Assembly (NCBI GenBank): GCA_001874325.1
Contig: MPCW01000008.1
Coordinates: forward strand, 62,001 to 126,000
Reading direction: 5' to 3'
DNA length: 64,000 bases
Source of the DNA: Flavobacterium sp. MedPE-SWcel
GTDB taxonomy: Bacteria; Bacteroidota; Bacteroidia; Flavobacteriales; Flavobacteriaceae
The first letter of the stretch is position 1. Every line of letters begins with the position of its first letter. This document shows positions 1-8,918 of the stretch, piece after piece. Made by a program: the position numbers and the translations under genes. Below the pieces are notes generated by a model. That model did no database searches and had not been told where the DNA came from. It worked only from the letters and a program-made list of their open reading frames with translations.

Positions 1-1
1 T

Positions 2-382
2 TCAGAGTGTGGTTTGACTCCTCAGTATGAAGATTTAGAGGCATTATATAGAGAATATAAAAATGATGATTTTGTAATTGTAGGTTTCCCTGCTAATAAT
101 TTTGGGCAGCAAGAACCAGGTACAAACGAAGAAATTGCTACTTTTTGTAAAAAGAATTTTGGAGTTACCTTCCCTATGATGGAGAAAATATCTGTTAAAG
201 GAGATGATATGGCACCTATATATAACTTTTTGACACAAAAAAGTAAAAATGGAGTTCAAGACAGCGATGTAGAATGGAACTTCCAGAAATACTTAATTAA
301 TAAAGAGGGAGAGTTGGTAAAAGTAATTAGCCCAAAAATACTACCAACTAATCCTGAGATTGTAAACTGGATTAGAGAATAA
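2..382 (+). CDS. Glutathione peroxidase, 5' truncated by window edge
   Basis: Thiol-dependent peroxidase that reduces hydrogen peroxide and lipid hydroperoxides. The frame is open to the window start; reading from base 2 gives SECGLTPQY, the family's active-site segment with cysteine in place of selenocysteine. The ORF-track start (TTG at 14) lies after this catalytic Cys and is only the first permitted codon, so the true start is outside the window. Later family signatures are visible: FPANNFGQQEPG with the catalytic Gln, and VEWNFQKYLI with the catalytic Trp and Asn. About 35 to 45 N-terminal residues are missing, possibly including a signal peptide. It lies 31 bp upstream of menD in the same orientation but has no functional link to it. 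Confidence 0.93.
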   Translation, partial: SECGLTPQYEDLEALYREYKNDDFVIVGFPANNFGQQEPGTNEEIATFCKKNFGVTFPMMEKISVKGDDMAPIYNFLTQKSKNGVQDSDVEWNFQKYLINKEGELVKVISPKILPTNPEIVNWIRE

Positions 383-390
383 TACGACTA

Positions 391-406
391 GCCTTTAGTA
401 AAAGGC
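391..406 (+). repeat. Short hairpin in the gap before menD
   Basis: GCCTTT and AAAGGC form a 6-bp stem around a 4-base loop, between the peroxidase stop and the menD start. No T-tract follows, so it is a weak terminator at best; it could also cover the ribosome-binding region of menD. Confidence 0.3.
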
Positions 407-413
407 ATTATAT

Positions 414-2072
414 ATGATATATCCTAAAATACCATTGGCGCAAAGCATATTAGAAATATGTCTTGCCAAAGGAGTTACCCACATTGTAATATCACCGGGG
501 TCGCGTAATGCACCCTTAACTATTGGTTTTGCTAATAATCCTGCATTCAATTGCTATAGTATAGCAGATGAGCGTTGTGCAGCTTTTTTTGCAATGGGAA
601 TAGCACAACAAATTCAAAAACCTGTTGCAGTAGTATGTACATCAGGTTCGGCATTGTTAAATTATTATCCAGCAGTTGCAGAGGCTTTTTATAGCCAAAT
701 TCCATTAGTAGTTATCTCTGCCGATAGACCACATGATAAAATAGATATTGGAGATGGGCAAACGATACGTCAAGAGAATGTATTTGCTAATCATAGTATA
801 TGTAATGCTAATCTTACAGAAGAAGCTTCGAAAGAGAATGATATAAGAATAAGTGAAGCTATTTCGACTTCGATAGTAAATAAGGGTCCTGTACATATAA
901 ATGTACCTTTTGAAGAGCCTTTATACCAAACAGTAAGTGAACTATCGGTAACACCACAGGTATTAAATACAACTATTCCAGATACTGAGTTTAAAGATGA
1001 TTTAACTCCTTATATTGAAAAATGGAATACTGCAAAAAAGAAATTAATACTAGTAGGTGTTAATCACCCTAATACTATTGATGAGGCTGTTATACAACAA
1101 TTAGCAGCAGATGATTCGGTAATAGTAATGACCGAAACAACGTCTAACTTGCACCATGATAGTTTTTTAAATAGTATAGATACTATTATAACACCATTTA
1201 CTGATGAGGATTTTGAGGCATATCAACCTGAAGTACTGATTACTTTTGGGGGTATGGTTGTCTCTAAGCGAGTAAAAGCATGGCTCAGAAAATATAGTCC
1301 ACAAGAACATTGGCATATAGATACACTTAGAGCTTATGATACCTTTGGGGTATTATCTCAGCATTTTAAAATAGAACCCAATACATTTTTCAATAAGTTT
1401 TTACCTCAAACAACTGTAACGCAAAGCAATTATAACATTATTGCACAAGAGTTAAAAGCATTAAGAGAGGCAAAACATCAAGAATATTTAGATAAAATTC
1501 CTTTTTCTGACTTTAAAGCTTTTGAAGTTATATTGCCTTCATTACCTGATGCTATACAACTACAAATAAGTAATAGCTCGGCTATACGTTACGCACAGTT
1601 ATTTGATATTAAACCAAGTATAGAGGTGTTTTGTAATCGCGGTACTAGTGGTATAGATGGTAGTAGCTCTACAGCTATAGGTGCAGCACTTGCAAGTGGT
1701 AAAGAAACTGTTTTAATAACTGGTGATGTTAGCTTCTTGTACGACAGTAATGCATTGTGGAATAGTTATATACCTAAAAACTTTAAGATAATAGTACTTA
1801 ATAATGGAGGTGGTGGTATTTTCAGGATATTACCTGGGCATAACGAAACACCTGTGTTTAATACTTATTTTGAAACATCACATTGCTTTACAGCAGAACA
1901 TTTAGCAAAAATGTATGGTTTTGATTACCATACTGCAACAGACGAAGCTTCGTTAAATAATGCATTAAAGGATTTTGTACAAGCTACTGATAAACCACAA
2001 TTGCTAGAGGTATTTACACCAACACTAGATAACAACAAGATATTGTTACAATATTTTAAAGAGTTGGTATAG
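414..2072 (+). CDS. menD: 2-succinyl-5-enolpyruvyl-6-hydroxy-3-cyclohexene-1-carboxylate synthase (MenD)
   Basis: Thiamine-diphosphate enzyme that joins 2-oxoglutarate and isochorismate in menaquinone synthesis. At 552 aa it has normal length. The N-terminal pyrimidine-binding domain is seen in VISPGSRNAPLTIGF and in VCTSGSALLNYYPAVAEA. The C-terminal diphosphate-binding motif is GDVSFLYDSNALWN followed by LNNGGGGIFRILPG, typical of MenD. ATG start 41 bp after the peroxidase stop. It is the first men gene in the window; menB, menA and menC follow on the same strand. Cytoplasmic. Confidence 0.97.
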   Translation: MIYPKIPLAQSILEICLAKGVTHIVISPGSRNAPLTIGFANNPAFNCYSIADERCAAFFAMGIAQQIQKPVAVVCTSGSALLNYYPAVAEAFYSQIPLVVISADRPHDKIDIGDGQTIRQENVFANHSICNANLTEEASKENDIRISEAISTSIVNKGPVHINVPFEEPLYQTVSELSVTPQVLNTTIPDTEFKDDLTPYIEKWNTAKKKLILVGVNHPNTIDEAVIQQLAADDSVIVMTETTSNLHHDSFLNSIDTIITPFTDEDFEAYQPEVLITFGGMVVSKRVKAWLRKYSPQEHWHIDTLRAYDTFGVLSQHFKIEPNTFFNKFLPQTTVTQSNYNIIAQELKALREAKHQEYLDKIPFSDFKAFEVILPSLPDAIQLQISNSSAIRYAQLFDIKPSIEVFCNRGTSGIDGSSSTAIGAALASGKETVLITGDVSFLYDSNALWNSYIPKNFKIIVLNNGGGGIFRILPGHNETPVFNTYFETSHCFTAEHLAKMYGFDYHTATDEASLNNALKDFVQATDKPQLLEVFTPTLDNNKILLQYFKELV

Positions 2073-2077
2073 ACTAG

Positions 2078-2103
2078 TTGTAATACCTTTATTTGTACCT
2101 TTA
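2078..2103 (+). promoter_or_regulatory. Candidate promoter for the S1-domain gene
   Basis: TTG at 2078-2080 and TACCTTTA at 2096-2103 resemble the Bacteroidota -33/-7 pattern (TTG and TAnnTTTG) with one mismatch in the -7 box. The 15-bp spacing is a little short. It lies just upstream of the ATG at 2122. Confidence 0.35.
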
Positions 2104-2121
2104 CACCCACAAATTACACCA

Positions 2122-2955
2122 ATGATAGAAATAGGAAAATACAATACGCTAAAAATAGCTAGAGATACTCAAGTAGGACTTTACCTTACTGATGGTAATG
2201 AAGATGTATTATTACCAAATAAGTATGTACCAAGAGAATTTGAAATAGATGATGAGCTAATAGTATTTGTATATCTAGATCATGAAGAACGTCCTGTAGC
2301 TACTACATTAGAACCTTATATATATCTTAATGAATTTGCATTATTACGTGTAAGTTTTATTAATAATTTTGGTGCGTTTTTAAACATAGGACTAGAGAAA
2401 GATCTTTTTGTACCTTTTAGAGAGCAAGCACGCCCAATGGAGGAAGGGAAGCGATACTTAGTGTATATGCATCTTGACGAAAAATCGAATAGATTAGTAG
2501 GTACAAGTAAGATAAATAAGTTTCTTGATAACGAAGAGCTAACTGTTGAAGAAGGAGAAGAGGTAGACTTAATTATTTCGCATATTACCGATATGGGTAT
2601 TAATGTAATAATTAATGAACAACATAAAGGGTTAATGTATAAGGATGAAGTATATGAAGACCTACGTACTGGAGACAGAATGAGAGGTTACATTAAGCTT
2701 ATTCGTCCTGAAAATAAAATAGATGTTAGCGCGCAAAAACAAGGCTATGAGTCTGTAGAGCCTAATGCAGAAAAAGTACTTGATGAATTGAGGGCTAGTA
2801 GAGGTTTTTTACGATTAAATGATAAAAGCCACCCTGAAGATATTAAGACAGTGCTTAAAATGAGTAAGAAAACATTTAAAAAAGCTATAGGTAGTCTTTA
2901 TAAACAAAAACTTATAGAGATTAAAGAAGACGGTATTTATCTTGTAAAAGAATAA
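2122..2955 (+). CDS. S1-like RNA-binding protein, CvfB/YitL family
   Basis: Predicted cytoplasmic RNA-binding protein. Several S1-like beta-barrel repeats are visible: one near residues 1-65, one near 70-130 (LRVSFINNFGAFLNIGLEKDLFVPF) and one near 145-205 (ISHITDMGINVIINEQHKGLMY). A winged-helix-like tail follows (GFLRLNDKSHPEDIKTVLKMSKKTFKKAIGSLYKQKLIEI). This is the architecture of CvfB, a virulence-associated RNA-binding regulator of Firmicutes; the role in Bacteroidota is not established. It sits between menD and menB. Confidence 0.85.
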   Translation: MIEIGKYNTLKIARDTQVGLYLTDGNEDVLLPNKYVPREFEIDDELIVFVYLDHEERPVATTLEPYIYLNEFALLRVSFINNFGAFLNIGLEKDLFVPFREQARPMEEGKRYLVYMHLDEKSNRLVGTSKINKFLDNEELTVEEGEEVDLIISHITDMGINVIINEQHKGLMYKDEVYEDLRTGDRMRGYIKLIRPENKIDVSAQKQGYESVEPNAEKVLDELRASRGFLRLNDKSHPEDIKTVLKMSKKTFKKAIGSLYKQKLIEIKEDGIYLVKE

Positions 2956-2977
2956 TAATAAGTCAATAAGGAAGATA

Positions 2978-3015
2978 AAAAACAGATAATTAGTATTTAC
3001 TAATTATCTGTTTTT
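2978..3015. terminator. Bidirectional terminator between convergent genes
   Basis: A perfect 18-bp inverted repeat (AAAAACAGATAATTAGTA and its complement) with a 2-base loop. It carries T-tracts in both directions and overlaps the last codons of the minus-strand serine hydrolase. Confidence 0.85.
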
Positions 3016-4182
3016 CTTTATAGGGTAAGAGCCAAATTTAGGTGCAAGTTTGTAAACTCCATATGGTTTTTTAGAAAACTTGTTTGATAATGCTATAATA
3101 GTAACAGTGTCTTTCTTTAGTGTTACGTATGACGATGTGTTACCATGCCACCATCCGTTATGAAAGAACAGTTTTTCTCCTGATTTCCATTCTTTAAGAC
3201 GAATACCTAAACCGTAGTTTTTAATACCTCTTTTTTCATAGCTGTACCCTTTGTAAACTTCTTTTGCTAATTCAGGACTTAAAAAGTTTTCAGAGTACGT
3301 AGCAAGATCAAATTTTAATAAATCTCTTGGTGTAGAATAGATGTTCTTATCACCATATATATTGTCTAAAAAATCAAATTTATAAACTACGTTGTTTGCT
3401 TTATACGAAAGGCTTGCATTGTCTTTATGTTTATCATAATCGAAAACATAAGTATCATTCATCTCTAACGGGTCAAAGATAAATGTTTTCATAGCCTCTC
3501 TATAATCCATATCAGTTAACTCTTCTATAATAAGGGCTAACATTGCATAGTTGGTATTACAATAGGCAAACTTTCTATCAGGAGTGGCATATAAATTTAT
3601 TTTATGCTTTGCCATTACATCGAGTATATCCTGATTGCTAAGCATTACCTCTTGATTCCATATTTTTTTATCAGAACAAAAGTATTCATACTTAGGTAAT
3701 CCACTACGATGGTTAAGTAGCATCTTAACCGTAATTTTTTCATACGGGAATGTAGGTAGTATGGTATTTACTTTTTGGTCAAGCTCTAAACTACCAATGT
3801 CTACAAGCTTTAATGCTAAAGTTGCAGTTAGCACTTTACTAACAGACGCTACATGTAGTGCGGTATGTGAGTCAATTTCTTCTTTAGTTTTTCTATTAGC
3901 AAGACCGCCATAATTTTCATATAGTATCTCTCCGTTTTTAGCAACCAGAAATCCACCATTAAGTTTATTCCATTTCCAGTTTTTATTATAAAACTTTTCA
4001 ACAATAGCACCTTTCGATTTTTTATAATCTTCAGTTAACTCATTGAAATTAGGCTTTAAAGAGGGGATCTTTATAGAATTGTCTTTGGCTACTGTAATGT
4101 GCTCTGCGAGCATCGGTTTTTCCTCTTTGCAAGAAAAAATTAGTAGTATAAATATATAGGGTAATATTCTCAAAAATTTCAT
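3004..4182 (-). CDS. Serine hydrolase, beta-lactamase/penicillin-binding-protein fold, lipoprotein
   Basis: Class C beta-lactamase-like serine hydrolase of unknown substrate. The preferred start (residue 9 of the ORF-track version) gives a clean lipoprotein signal, MKFLRILPYIFILLIFSC, with the lipobox Cys at residue 18. The catalytic S-x-x-K is SVSK (about 113-116), the Y-x-N motif is YCN in FAYCNTNY, and a C-terminal HNG segment stands where the third box is expected. The track start at 4206 overlaps a TATATTTG box on the minus strand, which supports the later start. It is transcribed opposite to the men genes and is probably monocistronic. Such proteins may be esterases or peptidases; antibiotic resistance is not implied. 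Confidence 0.87.
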   Translation of the reverse strand: MKFLRILPYIFILLIFSCKEEKPMLAEHITVAKDNSIKIPSLKPNFNELTEDYKKSKGAIVEKFYNKNWKWNKLNGGFLVAKNGEILYENYGGLANRKTKEEIDSHTALHVASVSKVLTATLALKLVDIGSLELDQKVNTILPTFPYEKITVKMLLNHRSGLPKYEYFCSDKKIWNQEVMLSNQDILDVMAKHKINLYATPDRKFAYCNTNYAMLALIIEELTDMDYREAMKTFIFDPLEMNDTYVFDYDKHKDNASLSYKANNVVYKFDFLDNIYGDKNIYSTPRDLLKFDLATYSENFLSPELAKEVYKGYSYEKRGIKNYGLGIRLKEWKSGEKLFFHNGWWHGNTSSYVTLKKDTVTIIALSNKFSKKPYGVYKLAPKFGSYPIKKNR

Positions 4183-4203
4183 TATATCGCAATGCATGGG
4201 CGA

Positions 4204-4211
4204 CAAATATA
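4204..4211 (-). promoter_or_regulatory. Candidate -7 element for the serine hydrolase
   Basis: TATATTTG on the minus strand, 21 bp upstream of the chosen start at 4182. I see no TTG at the proper distance upstream, so only the -7 half is supported. Confidence 0.4.
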
Positions 4212-4345
4212 ACTATCTGTATCTTTTTATCACTATTTTTTTTCAAGGTTTAACAAAATTCGAAAAATTATATGGTATTAATACAAAGTAATCTTTTGAA
4301 TAAAAGAATGTTATCATACTCTAACTTTCATTGTACTTATTTTTA

Positions 4346-4375
4346 TTGAGGTCTCCCAAAAATGGTTTATTTTTA
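4346..4375 (+). promoter_or_regulatory. Candidate menB promoter
   Basis: TTG (4346-4348), 19 bp, then TATTTTTA (4368-4375), one mismatch from TAnnTTTG. It covers the upstream ATG at 4362 offered by the ORF track, so translation probably begins at 4395. Confidence 0.45.
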
Positions 4376-4394
4376 CACTAAATTAGGAACAACT

Positions 4395-5237
4395 ATGAGT
4401 AATATAAACTGGAAAACAGTAAAAGAATTTAAAGATATAACTTATAAAAAGTGCGATGGGGTAGCTCGTATTGCTTTTAATAGACCAGATGTGCGAAATG
4501 CTTTTCGCCCAACAACAACAAGCGAGCTTTTTGAAGCTTTTCTTGATGCAAGAGAAGATACCTCTATAGGCGTAGTATTACTTTCTGCTGAAGGACCATC
4601 ATCTAAAGATGGAGTGTACTCTTTTTGTAGTGGTGGAGATCAAAAAGCTAGAGGAGACCAAGGGTATGTAGGAGATGATGGTATGCACAGACTTAATATC
4701 TTAGAGGTACAACGTCTTATTCGCTTTATGCCTAAGGTTGTTATAGCTGTAGTTCCAGGATGGGCTGTAGGAGGAGGACATAGTCTTCATGTAATTTGCG
4801 ATCTTACTCTTGCAAGTAAGGAACATGCTATATTTAAACAAACAGATGCTGATGTAACGAGTTTTGATGGTGGTTATGGGTCGGCTTACTTAGCTAAAAT
4901 GGTAGGACAAAAAAGAGCTAGAGAAATTTTCTTTTTAGGTCGTAACTATTCTGCACAAGATGCTTATGAAATGGGAATGGTTAATGCTGTTATTCCTCAT
5001 GCAGAGTTAGAAGATACCGCTTATCAGTGGGCGCAAGAAATTCTTGAAAAATCACCTACATCTATAAAAATGCTAAAATTTGCTTTTAATGCTACTGATG
5101 ATGGTATGGTGGGGCAGCAAGTATTTGCAGGAGAAGCAACAAGACTTACTTATATGACAGAAGAAGCAAAAGAAGGGCGTGATGCTTTTCTTGAAAAGAG
5201 AAAGCCTAACTTTAAAGATATAAAATGGATTCCTTAA
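4395..5237 (+). CDS. menB: 1,4-dihydroxy-2-naphthoyl-CoA synthase (MenB)
   Basis: Crotonase-fold enzyme that cyclises o-succinylbenzoyl-CoA in menaquinone synthesis. Family signatures include FNRPDVRNAFRP, the oxyanion-hole segment FCSGGDQKARGDQGY, VPGWAVGGGHSLHVICDLTLAS and the DADVTSFDGGYGS loop of MenB. The start at MSNINWKTVKEF matches the usual N terminus; the 11 extra residues in the ORF track come from the promoter region. It makes 280 aa, the normal length. Own promoter likely; PH-domain genes and menA follow on the same strand. Confidence 0.96.
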   Translation: MSNINWKTVKEFKDITYKKCDGVARIAFNRPDVRNAFRPTTTSELFEAFLDAREDTSIGVVLLSAEGPSSKDGVYSFCSGGDQKARGDQGYVGDDGMHRLNILEVQRLIRFMPKVVIAVVPGWAVGGGHSLHVICDLTLASKEHAIFKQTDADVTSFDGGYGSAYLAKMVGQKRAREIFFLGRNYSAQDAYEMGMVNAVIPHAELEDTAYQWAQEILEKSPTSIKMLKFAFNATDDGMVGQQVFAGEATRLTYMTEEAKEGRDAFLEKRKPNFKDIKWIP

Positions 5238-5256
5238 TAGAGTTCATATAAACAAT

Positions 5257-5784
5257 ATGGAAAATTATACCAACAATGCTATTGAAACGCTCGATTTACC
5301 AAAATTTGAGTCAGTAGCACTTTCTCCTTTGCAAGCAGCTTATTATAAAGTAATGCTTCTTAATGTGAGTATTTTTCATTTACTACTAGCAATAGGAGCG
5401 GGTTGTGCTATATATTTTATTCCACAGTTACAATTATATTGGTATGTACCTGTTAGTATTGTTACTGTTTTATTTAGTATATCAATACTTATCTCTAGAG
5501 TAAGCTTTAAAAGAAGAGGTTTTGCTTTTAGAGAGCATGATGTTATATACCGTAGTGGTATTATGGCTGTTACTACTATAATTATTCCGTATAACAGAAT
5601 ACAACATGTAGCATTACACGAAGGTTTAATATCACGTAAATTAGGACTTGCAACATTAGAGATATTTACCGCAGGAGGGAATAGTAGTGATGTGAAAATT
5701 TCGGGGATAGATAAAGCACATGCCGAAAAAATAAAACAACTACTTGTAGGTAAAATATTAAACCAACATCCCGATGGAGAGTAG
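5257..5784 (+). CDS. PH domain-containing membrane protein, YdbS-like
   Basis: Small inner-membrane protein (175 aa). Two transmembrane helices lie around residues 33-55 and 60-80, followed by a bacterial PH (bPH2) domain: YRSGIMAVTTIIIPYNRIQHVALHEGLISRKLGLATLEIFTAGG. This is the YdbS half of the YdbS/YdbT pair known from Bacillus, where the pair contributes to resistance against certain bacteriocins. Its stop overlaps the start of the next gene by 11 bp, so the two are translationally coupled. Function in this organism is inferred only. Confidence 0.85.
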   Translation: MENYTNNAIETLDLPKFESVALSPLQAAYYKVMLLNVSIFHLLLAIGAGCAIYFIPQLQLYWYVPVSIVTVLFSISILISRVSFKRRGFAFREHDVIYRSGIMAVTTIIIPYNRIQHVALHEGLISRKLGLATLEIFTAGGNSSDVKISGIDKAHAEKIKQLLVGKILNQHPDGE

Positions 5785-7261
5785 TTTTAATATTCCGCAA
5801 CGGCAATCGCTTGTAGGGATTGTCGTAATGTTTACTGACACTTTACAGAAATTGATACGGTCACTTTGGCCTATATTATTAATATGGATATTTCGCCTTG
5901 ATGATCTTAATAAACTACATATCAGTTTAGGAGCTGGGGTAGTAGTGGTATTGTTGGGGGTAGTAGCTTATTTAAGGTACTATAACTTTACTTTTTTTCT
6001 TGATGAAGATAATGATGAGTTTGTTATTAAGGAAGGTATATTGAACAAAAGCCGTATTGCTATACCATTAGAGAAAATACAACAGGTTAATATTAATCAA
6101 TCGCTTATACAAAAAATTATTGGCGTTCATGCTCTTGAGGTGGATACTGCGGGTAGTAGTAAAAAAGAAGTTGCTATAAAAGCAATTACTCACGATTTAG
6201 CATTAGCGCTTAAAAAACGATTATTAGAGTCTGATAAAAAAGTTGTAAGTATTGAAAATACAGAAGATGTAGCTAATGAAAAGCAAGGCACTTTTATACA
6301 AATAAGTTTTGCTAGCCTTTTAAAAACAGGAATAACCTCAAACTATGCAAGAAGCTTTGCAGTACTCTTAGCTTTTGTATTAACTGTTTTTCAGAATGTA
6401 GAACAGTATTTAGATGATTATTCTATCAGTCAATATGTTACTGCCGAAGTACTATTACAATTTATAGTTTTTATTATTGTAGGTATTATAATAATAACTC
6501 TTTTAATTAATCTTATACGTACAATACTTAAGTACTTTAATTATAAGATAACACAACAACAAAACTCATTACTACTATCTTTTGGTTTACTTAATACCCG
6601 TAACACGATTATAAAGCCCGAAAGAGTGCAGATGGTTGGTGTAAGGAGAAATTTCTTTCAGAGAAAAATAGATATACAAGACGTAAAAATAAAACAGGCA
6701 TCAAGTTCTGACTCCAGTAGTAAAGAACAGCAAAAACTAGCAATAGAAATCCCTGGATGTAGTGAAAATGAAAAAGACACTTTGCTTAAATTTATTTTAG
6801 GTAAAATTCCAGAACGAGGAGTAATGCTAAAGCCTAATATAAGGAAGGTAATTATACAAACGCTATTTTTCTTGATAATGCCGTTATCTATTTTCTTTAC
6901 CTTTTCGTATTTAAATATCAGTATGTTATATGATTACGGAGTTTATGTACCAGTGTATTCTCTTTTTGTAATCTTACTTATTTATTTTTCTTATAGAAAT
7001 AATAGACTTTTTGTAAATAACGATTTTATAATAAAACAAAGTGGTGCTTGGGATATTGATAACGATTTTCTTGCTCCACACAAAATACAAGCTATTAGCT
7101 TAAAACAATATTTTTGGCACAAAAGAGCCAATATTGGTACAGTAAAACTGTATACTGCGGGTGGTGAATTATCTTTTGATTTAGCTGATTATACGAAATT
7201 AAAAGAATTAACAAATTACTGGTTATATCAGGTAGAAACTACAGATAAAAACTGGATGTAA
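5774..7261 (+). CDS. PH domain-containing membrane protein, YdbT-like
   Basis: A 495-aa polytopic membrane protein with repeated bPH2 modules. The first (about residues 65-150) reads FVIKEGILNKSRIAIPLEKIQQVNINQSLIQKIIGVHALEVDTAG. A second follows the central membrane helices (LLLSFGLLNTRNTIIKPERVQMVGVRRNFFQRKIDIQDVKI), and a third is near the C terminus (FIIKQSGAWDIDNDFLAPHKIQAISLKQYFWHKRANIGTVKLYTAGG). Three pairs of hydrophobic segments separate them. The gene overlaps its YdbS-like partner and is followed 13 bp later by menA. Confidence 0.87.
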   Translation: MESSFNIPQRQSLVGIVVMFTDTLQKLIRSLWPILLIWIFRLDDLNKLHISLGAGVVVVLLGVVAYLRYYNFTFFLDEDNDEFVIKEGILNKSRIAIPLEKIQQVNINQSLIQKIIGVHALEVDTAGSSKKEVAIKAITHDLALALKKRLLESDKKVVSIENTEDVANEKQGTFIQISFASLLKTGITSNYARSFAVLLAFVLTVFQNVEQYLDDYSISQYVTAEVLLQFIVFIIVGIIIITLLINLIRTILKYFNYKITQQQNSLLLSFGLLNTRNTIIKPERVQMVGVRRNFFQRKIDIQDVKIKQASSSDSSSKEQQKLAIEIPGCSENEKDTLLKFILGKIPERGVMLKPNIRKVIIQTLFFLIMPLSIFFTFSYLNISMLYDYGVYVPVYSLFVILLIYFSYRNNRLFVNNDFIIKQSGAWDIDNDFLAPHKIQAISLKQYFWHKRANIGTVKLYTAGGELSFDLADYTKLKELTNYWLYQVETTDKNWM

Positions 7262-7274
7262 TGAATATTATACT

Positions 7275-8177
7275 ATGGCAAATATAAAAGCATGGCTTAG
7301 TGCTGCAAGATTACGAACATTACCATTGTCGGTTTCAGGTATATTGGTAGGATGTTTTTATGCTTTTTCACAAGGAATGCTCAATTGGTGGATATTATCT
7401 TTTGCGCTTATAACCACGTTAGGGTTACAAGTGCTCTCTAATTTTGCTAATGATTACGGCGATGGAGTAAAAGGTACTGACAACGATAATAGAATAGGAC
7501 CACAACGTGCAATTCAAAGCGGAGCTATAACGGTTGCTGCAATGAAAAAAGGAATAATTATAACCGCTATACTCACATTAGCAGCAGCAATTACTTTAAT
7601 TTACCTGTCTTTTGGTAAAGATAATTTTATTTATTCTTTATTCTTTTTCTTTTTAGGCTTAGCAGCTATAGTTGCAGCCATAAAGTATACGGTGGGTAAT
7701 TCAGCTTATGGTTATAGAGGGTTAGGAGACTTATTTGTATTTATATTCTTTGGGTTAGTTAGCGTTCTTGGCTGTTATTTTTTATTTGCAAAAACATTAG
7801 ATGTATTAGTTATACTACCTGCAATAGCAATAGGCTTACTTAGTGTAGCAGTACTAAACCTTAATAATATGAGAGATCAAGTATCTGATGCGATGTCGGG
7901 TAAAAATACACTTGTAGTAAAACTAGGTGCTAAAAAAGCAAAGTTATATCACTACTCAGTTATTGTTATTGCATTATCATTAACGTTATTATTCGCTATT
8001 TTAAGCAATTTTGAAGCTTTACAGTATTTGTTTTTAATAGCTTATATTCCTTTTTTAATACATCTTAAAACAGTGGTTAATAATAAAGTTCCAAAAGAGC
8101 TAGATCCTGAATTAAAAAAGGTGGCATTAAGTACATTTTTACTTTCGGTATTATTGTGTATAGTGCTGCAGTTTTAA
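7275..8177 (+). CDS. menA: 1,4-dihydroxy-2-naphthoate polyprenyltransferase (MenA)
   Basis: UbiA-superfamily integral membrane enzyme that attaches the polyprenyl tail to 1,4-dihydroxy-2-naphthoate, giving demethylmenaquinone. About eight or nine hydrophobic helices are visible. The first Asp-rich motif is NFANDYGDGVKGTDND and the second is NNMRDQVSDAMSGKNTLVVKLG; both coordinate Mg-diphosphate in this family. Length (300 aa) and the N terminus MANIKAWLSAARLRTLPLSVSGILVG are standard. Downstream of the PH-domain pair and 30 bp before the UPF0173 hydrolase gene. Confidence 0.96.
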   Translation: MANIKAWLSAARLRTLPLSVSGILVGCFYAFSQGMLNWWILSFALITTLGLQVLSNFANDYGDGVKGTDNDNRIGPQRAIQSGAITVAAMKKGIIITAILTLAAAITLIYLSFGKDNFIYSLFFFFLGLAAIVAAIKYTVGNSAYGYRGLGDLFVFIFFGLVSVLGCYFLFAKTLDVLVILPAIAIGLLSVAVLNLNNMRDQVSDAMSGKNTLVVKLGAKKAKLYHYSVIVIALSLTLLFAILSNFEALQYLFLIAYIPFLIHLKTVVNNKVPKELDPELKKVALSTFLLSVLLCIVLQF

Positions 8178-8207
8178 TATTACATAACAAATTAAACAAT
8201 ATAGATT

Positions 8208-8885
8208 ATGAAAATTACATTTTACGGACACGCAAGTCTAGGCATAGCAGTAGGGGGTAAAAAAATTATAGTCGACCCTTTTATCACCGCTAATGAATTA
8301 GCTAAAGATATTGATATAAATAAGCTTGAAGCAGATTACATACTAATTACACATGCTCATGGCGACCATATACTAGATGTAGAGACTATAGCTAAGAACA
8401 CTGGTGCTACGATAGTATCTAACGCTGAGATAGCAGGATATTATGAAGCTAAAGGGTTTAAAGCACACCCAATGAATCATGGAGGAAGTTGGGAATTTGA
8501 TTTTGGTAGTGTAAAATATGTTACTGCAGTACACTCTAGCTCTTTTCCTGATGGTACCTATGGTGGTAATCAAGGAGGGTTTGTAATAGAAGGTGAGCAT
8601 AAAAATATATATATAGCAGGAGATACTGCGCTTACTTATGATATGAAGCTTATACCACTACGTACTAAGCTAGATCTTGCTATTTTACCTATTGGCAGCA
8701 ACTTTACTATGGATGTTGAAGATGCAATAATAGCATCTGACTTTTTAGAATGTGATAAGATACTAGGGTACCATTATGATACTTTTGGTTATATCAAAAT
8801 TGATAAAGAAGAGGCTAAGAAAAAGTTTTATGATAAGGGTAAAGATTTAATGCTTTTAGATATTGGTTCTTATATCGAACTATAA
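8208..8885 (+). CDS. Metal-dependent hydrolase, UPF0173 / metallo-beta-lactamase fold
   Basis: A 225-aa cytoplasmic protein with the MBL metal motif THAHGDHILD and later ligands in HSSSFPDGTYGG, AGDT and GYHYDTFGYI. The N terminus MKITFYGHASLGI is typical of UPF0173 (YtkL-like). Substrate unknown. It lies between menA and menC. In such clusters one may suspect a thioesterase-like role in the pathway, but nothing in the sequence shows this. Confidence 0.9.
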   Translation: MKITFYGHASLGIAVGGKKIIVDPFITANELAKDIDINKLEADYILITHAHGDHILDVETIAKNTGATIVSNAEIAGYYEAKGFKAHPMNHGGSWEFDFGSVKYVTAVHSSSFPDGTYGGNQGGFVIEGEHKNIYIAGDTALTYDMKLIPLRTKLDLAILPIGSNFTMDVEDAIIASDFLECDKILGYHYDTFGYIKIDKEEAKKKFYDKGKDLMLLDIGSYIEL

Positions 8886-8918
8886 TTATTTTACATTTTT
8901 TAACCTCTATAATTTGTA

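Noticed and set aside
3004-4182. Beta-lactamase resistance gene
   Set aside because: The SxxK/YxN motifs are shared by many serine hydrolases and esterases; there is no mobile context.
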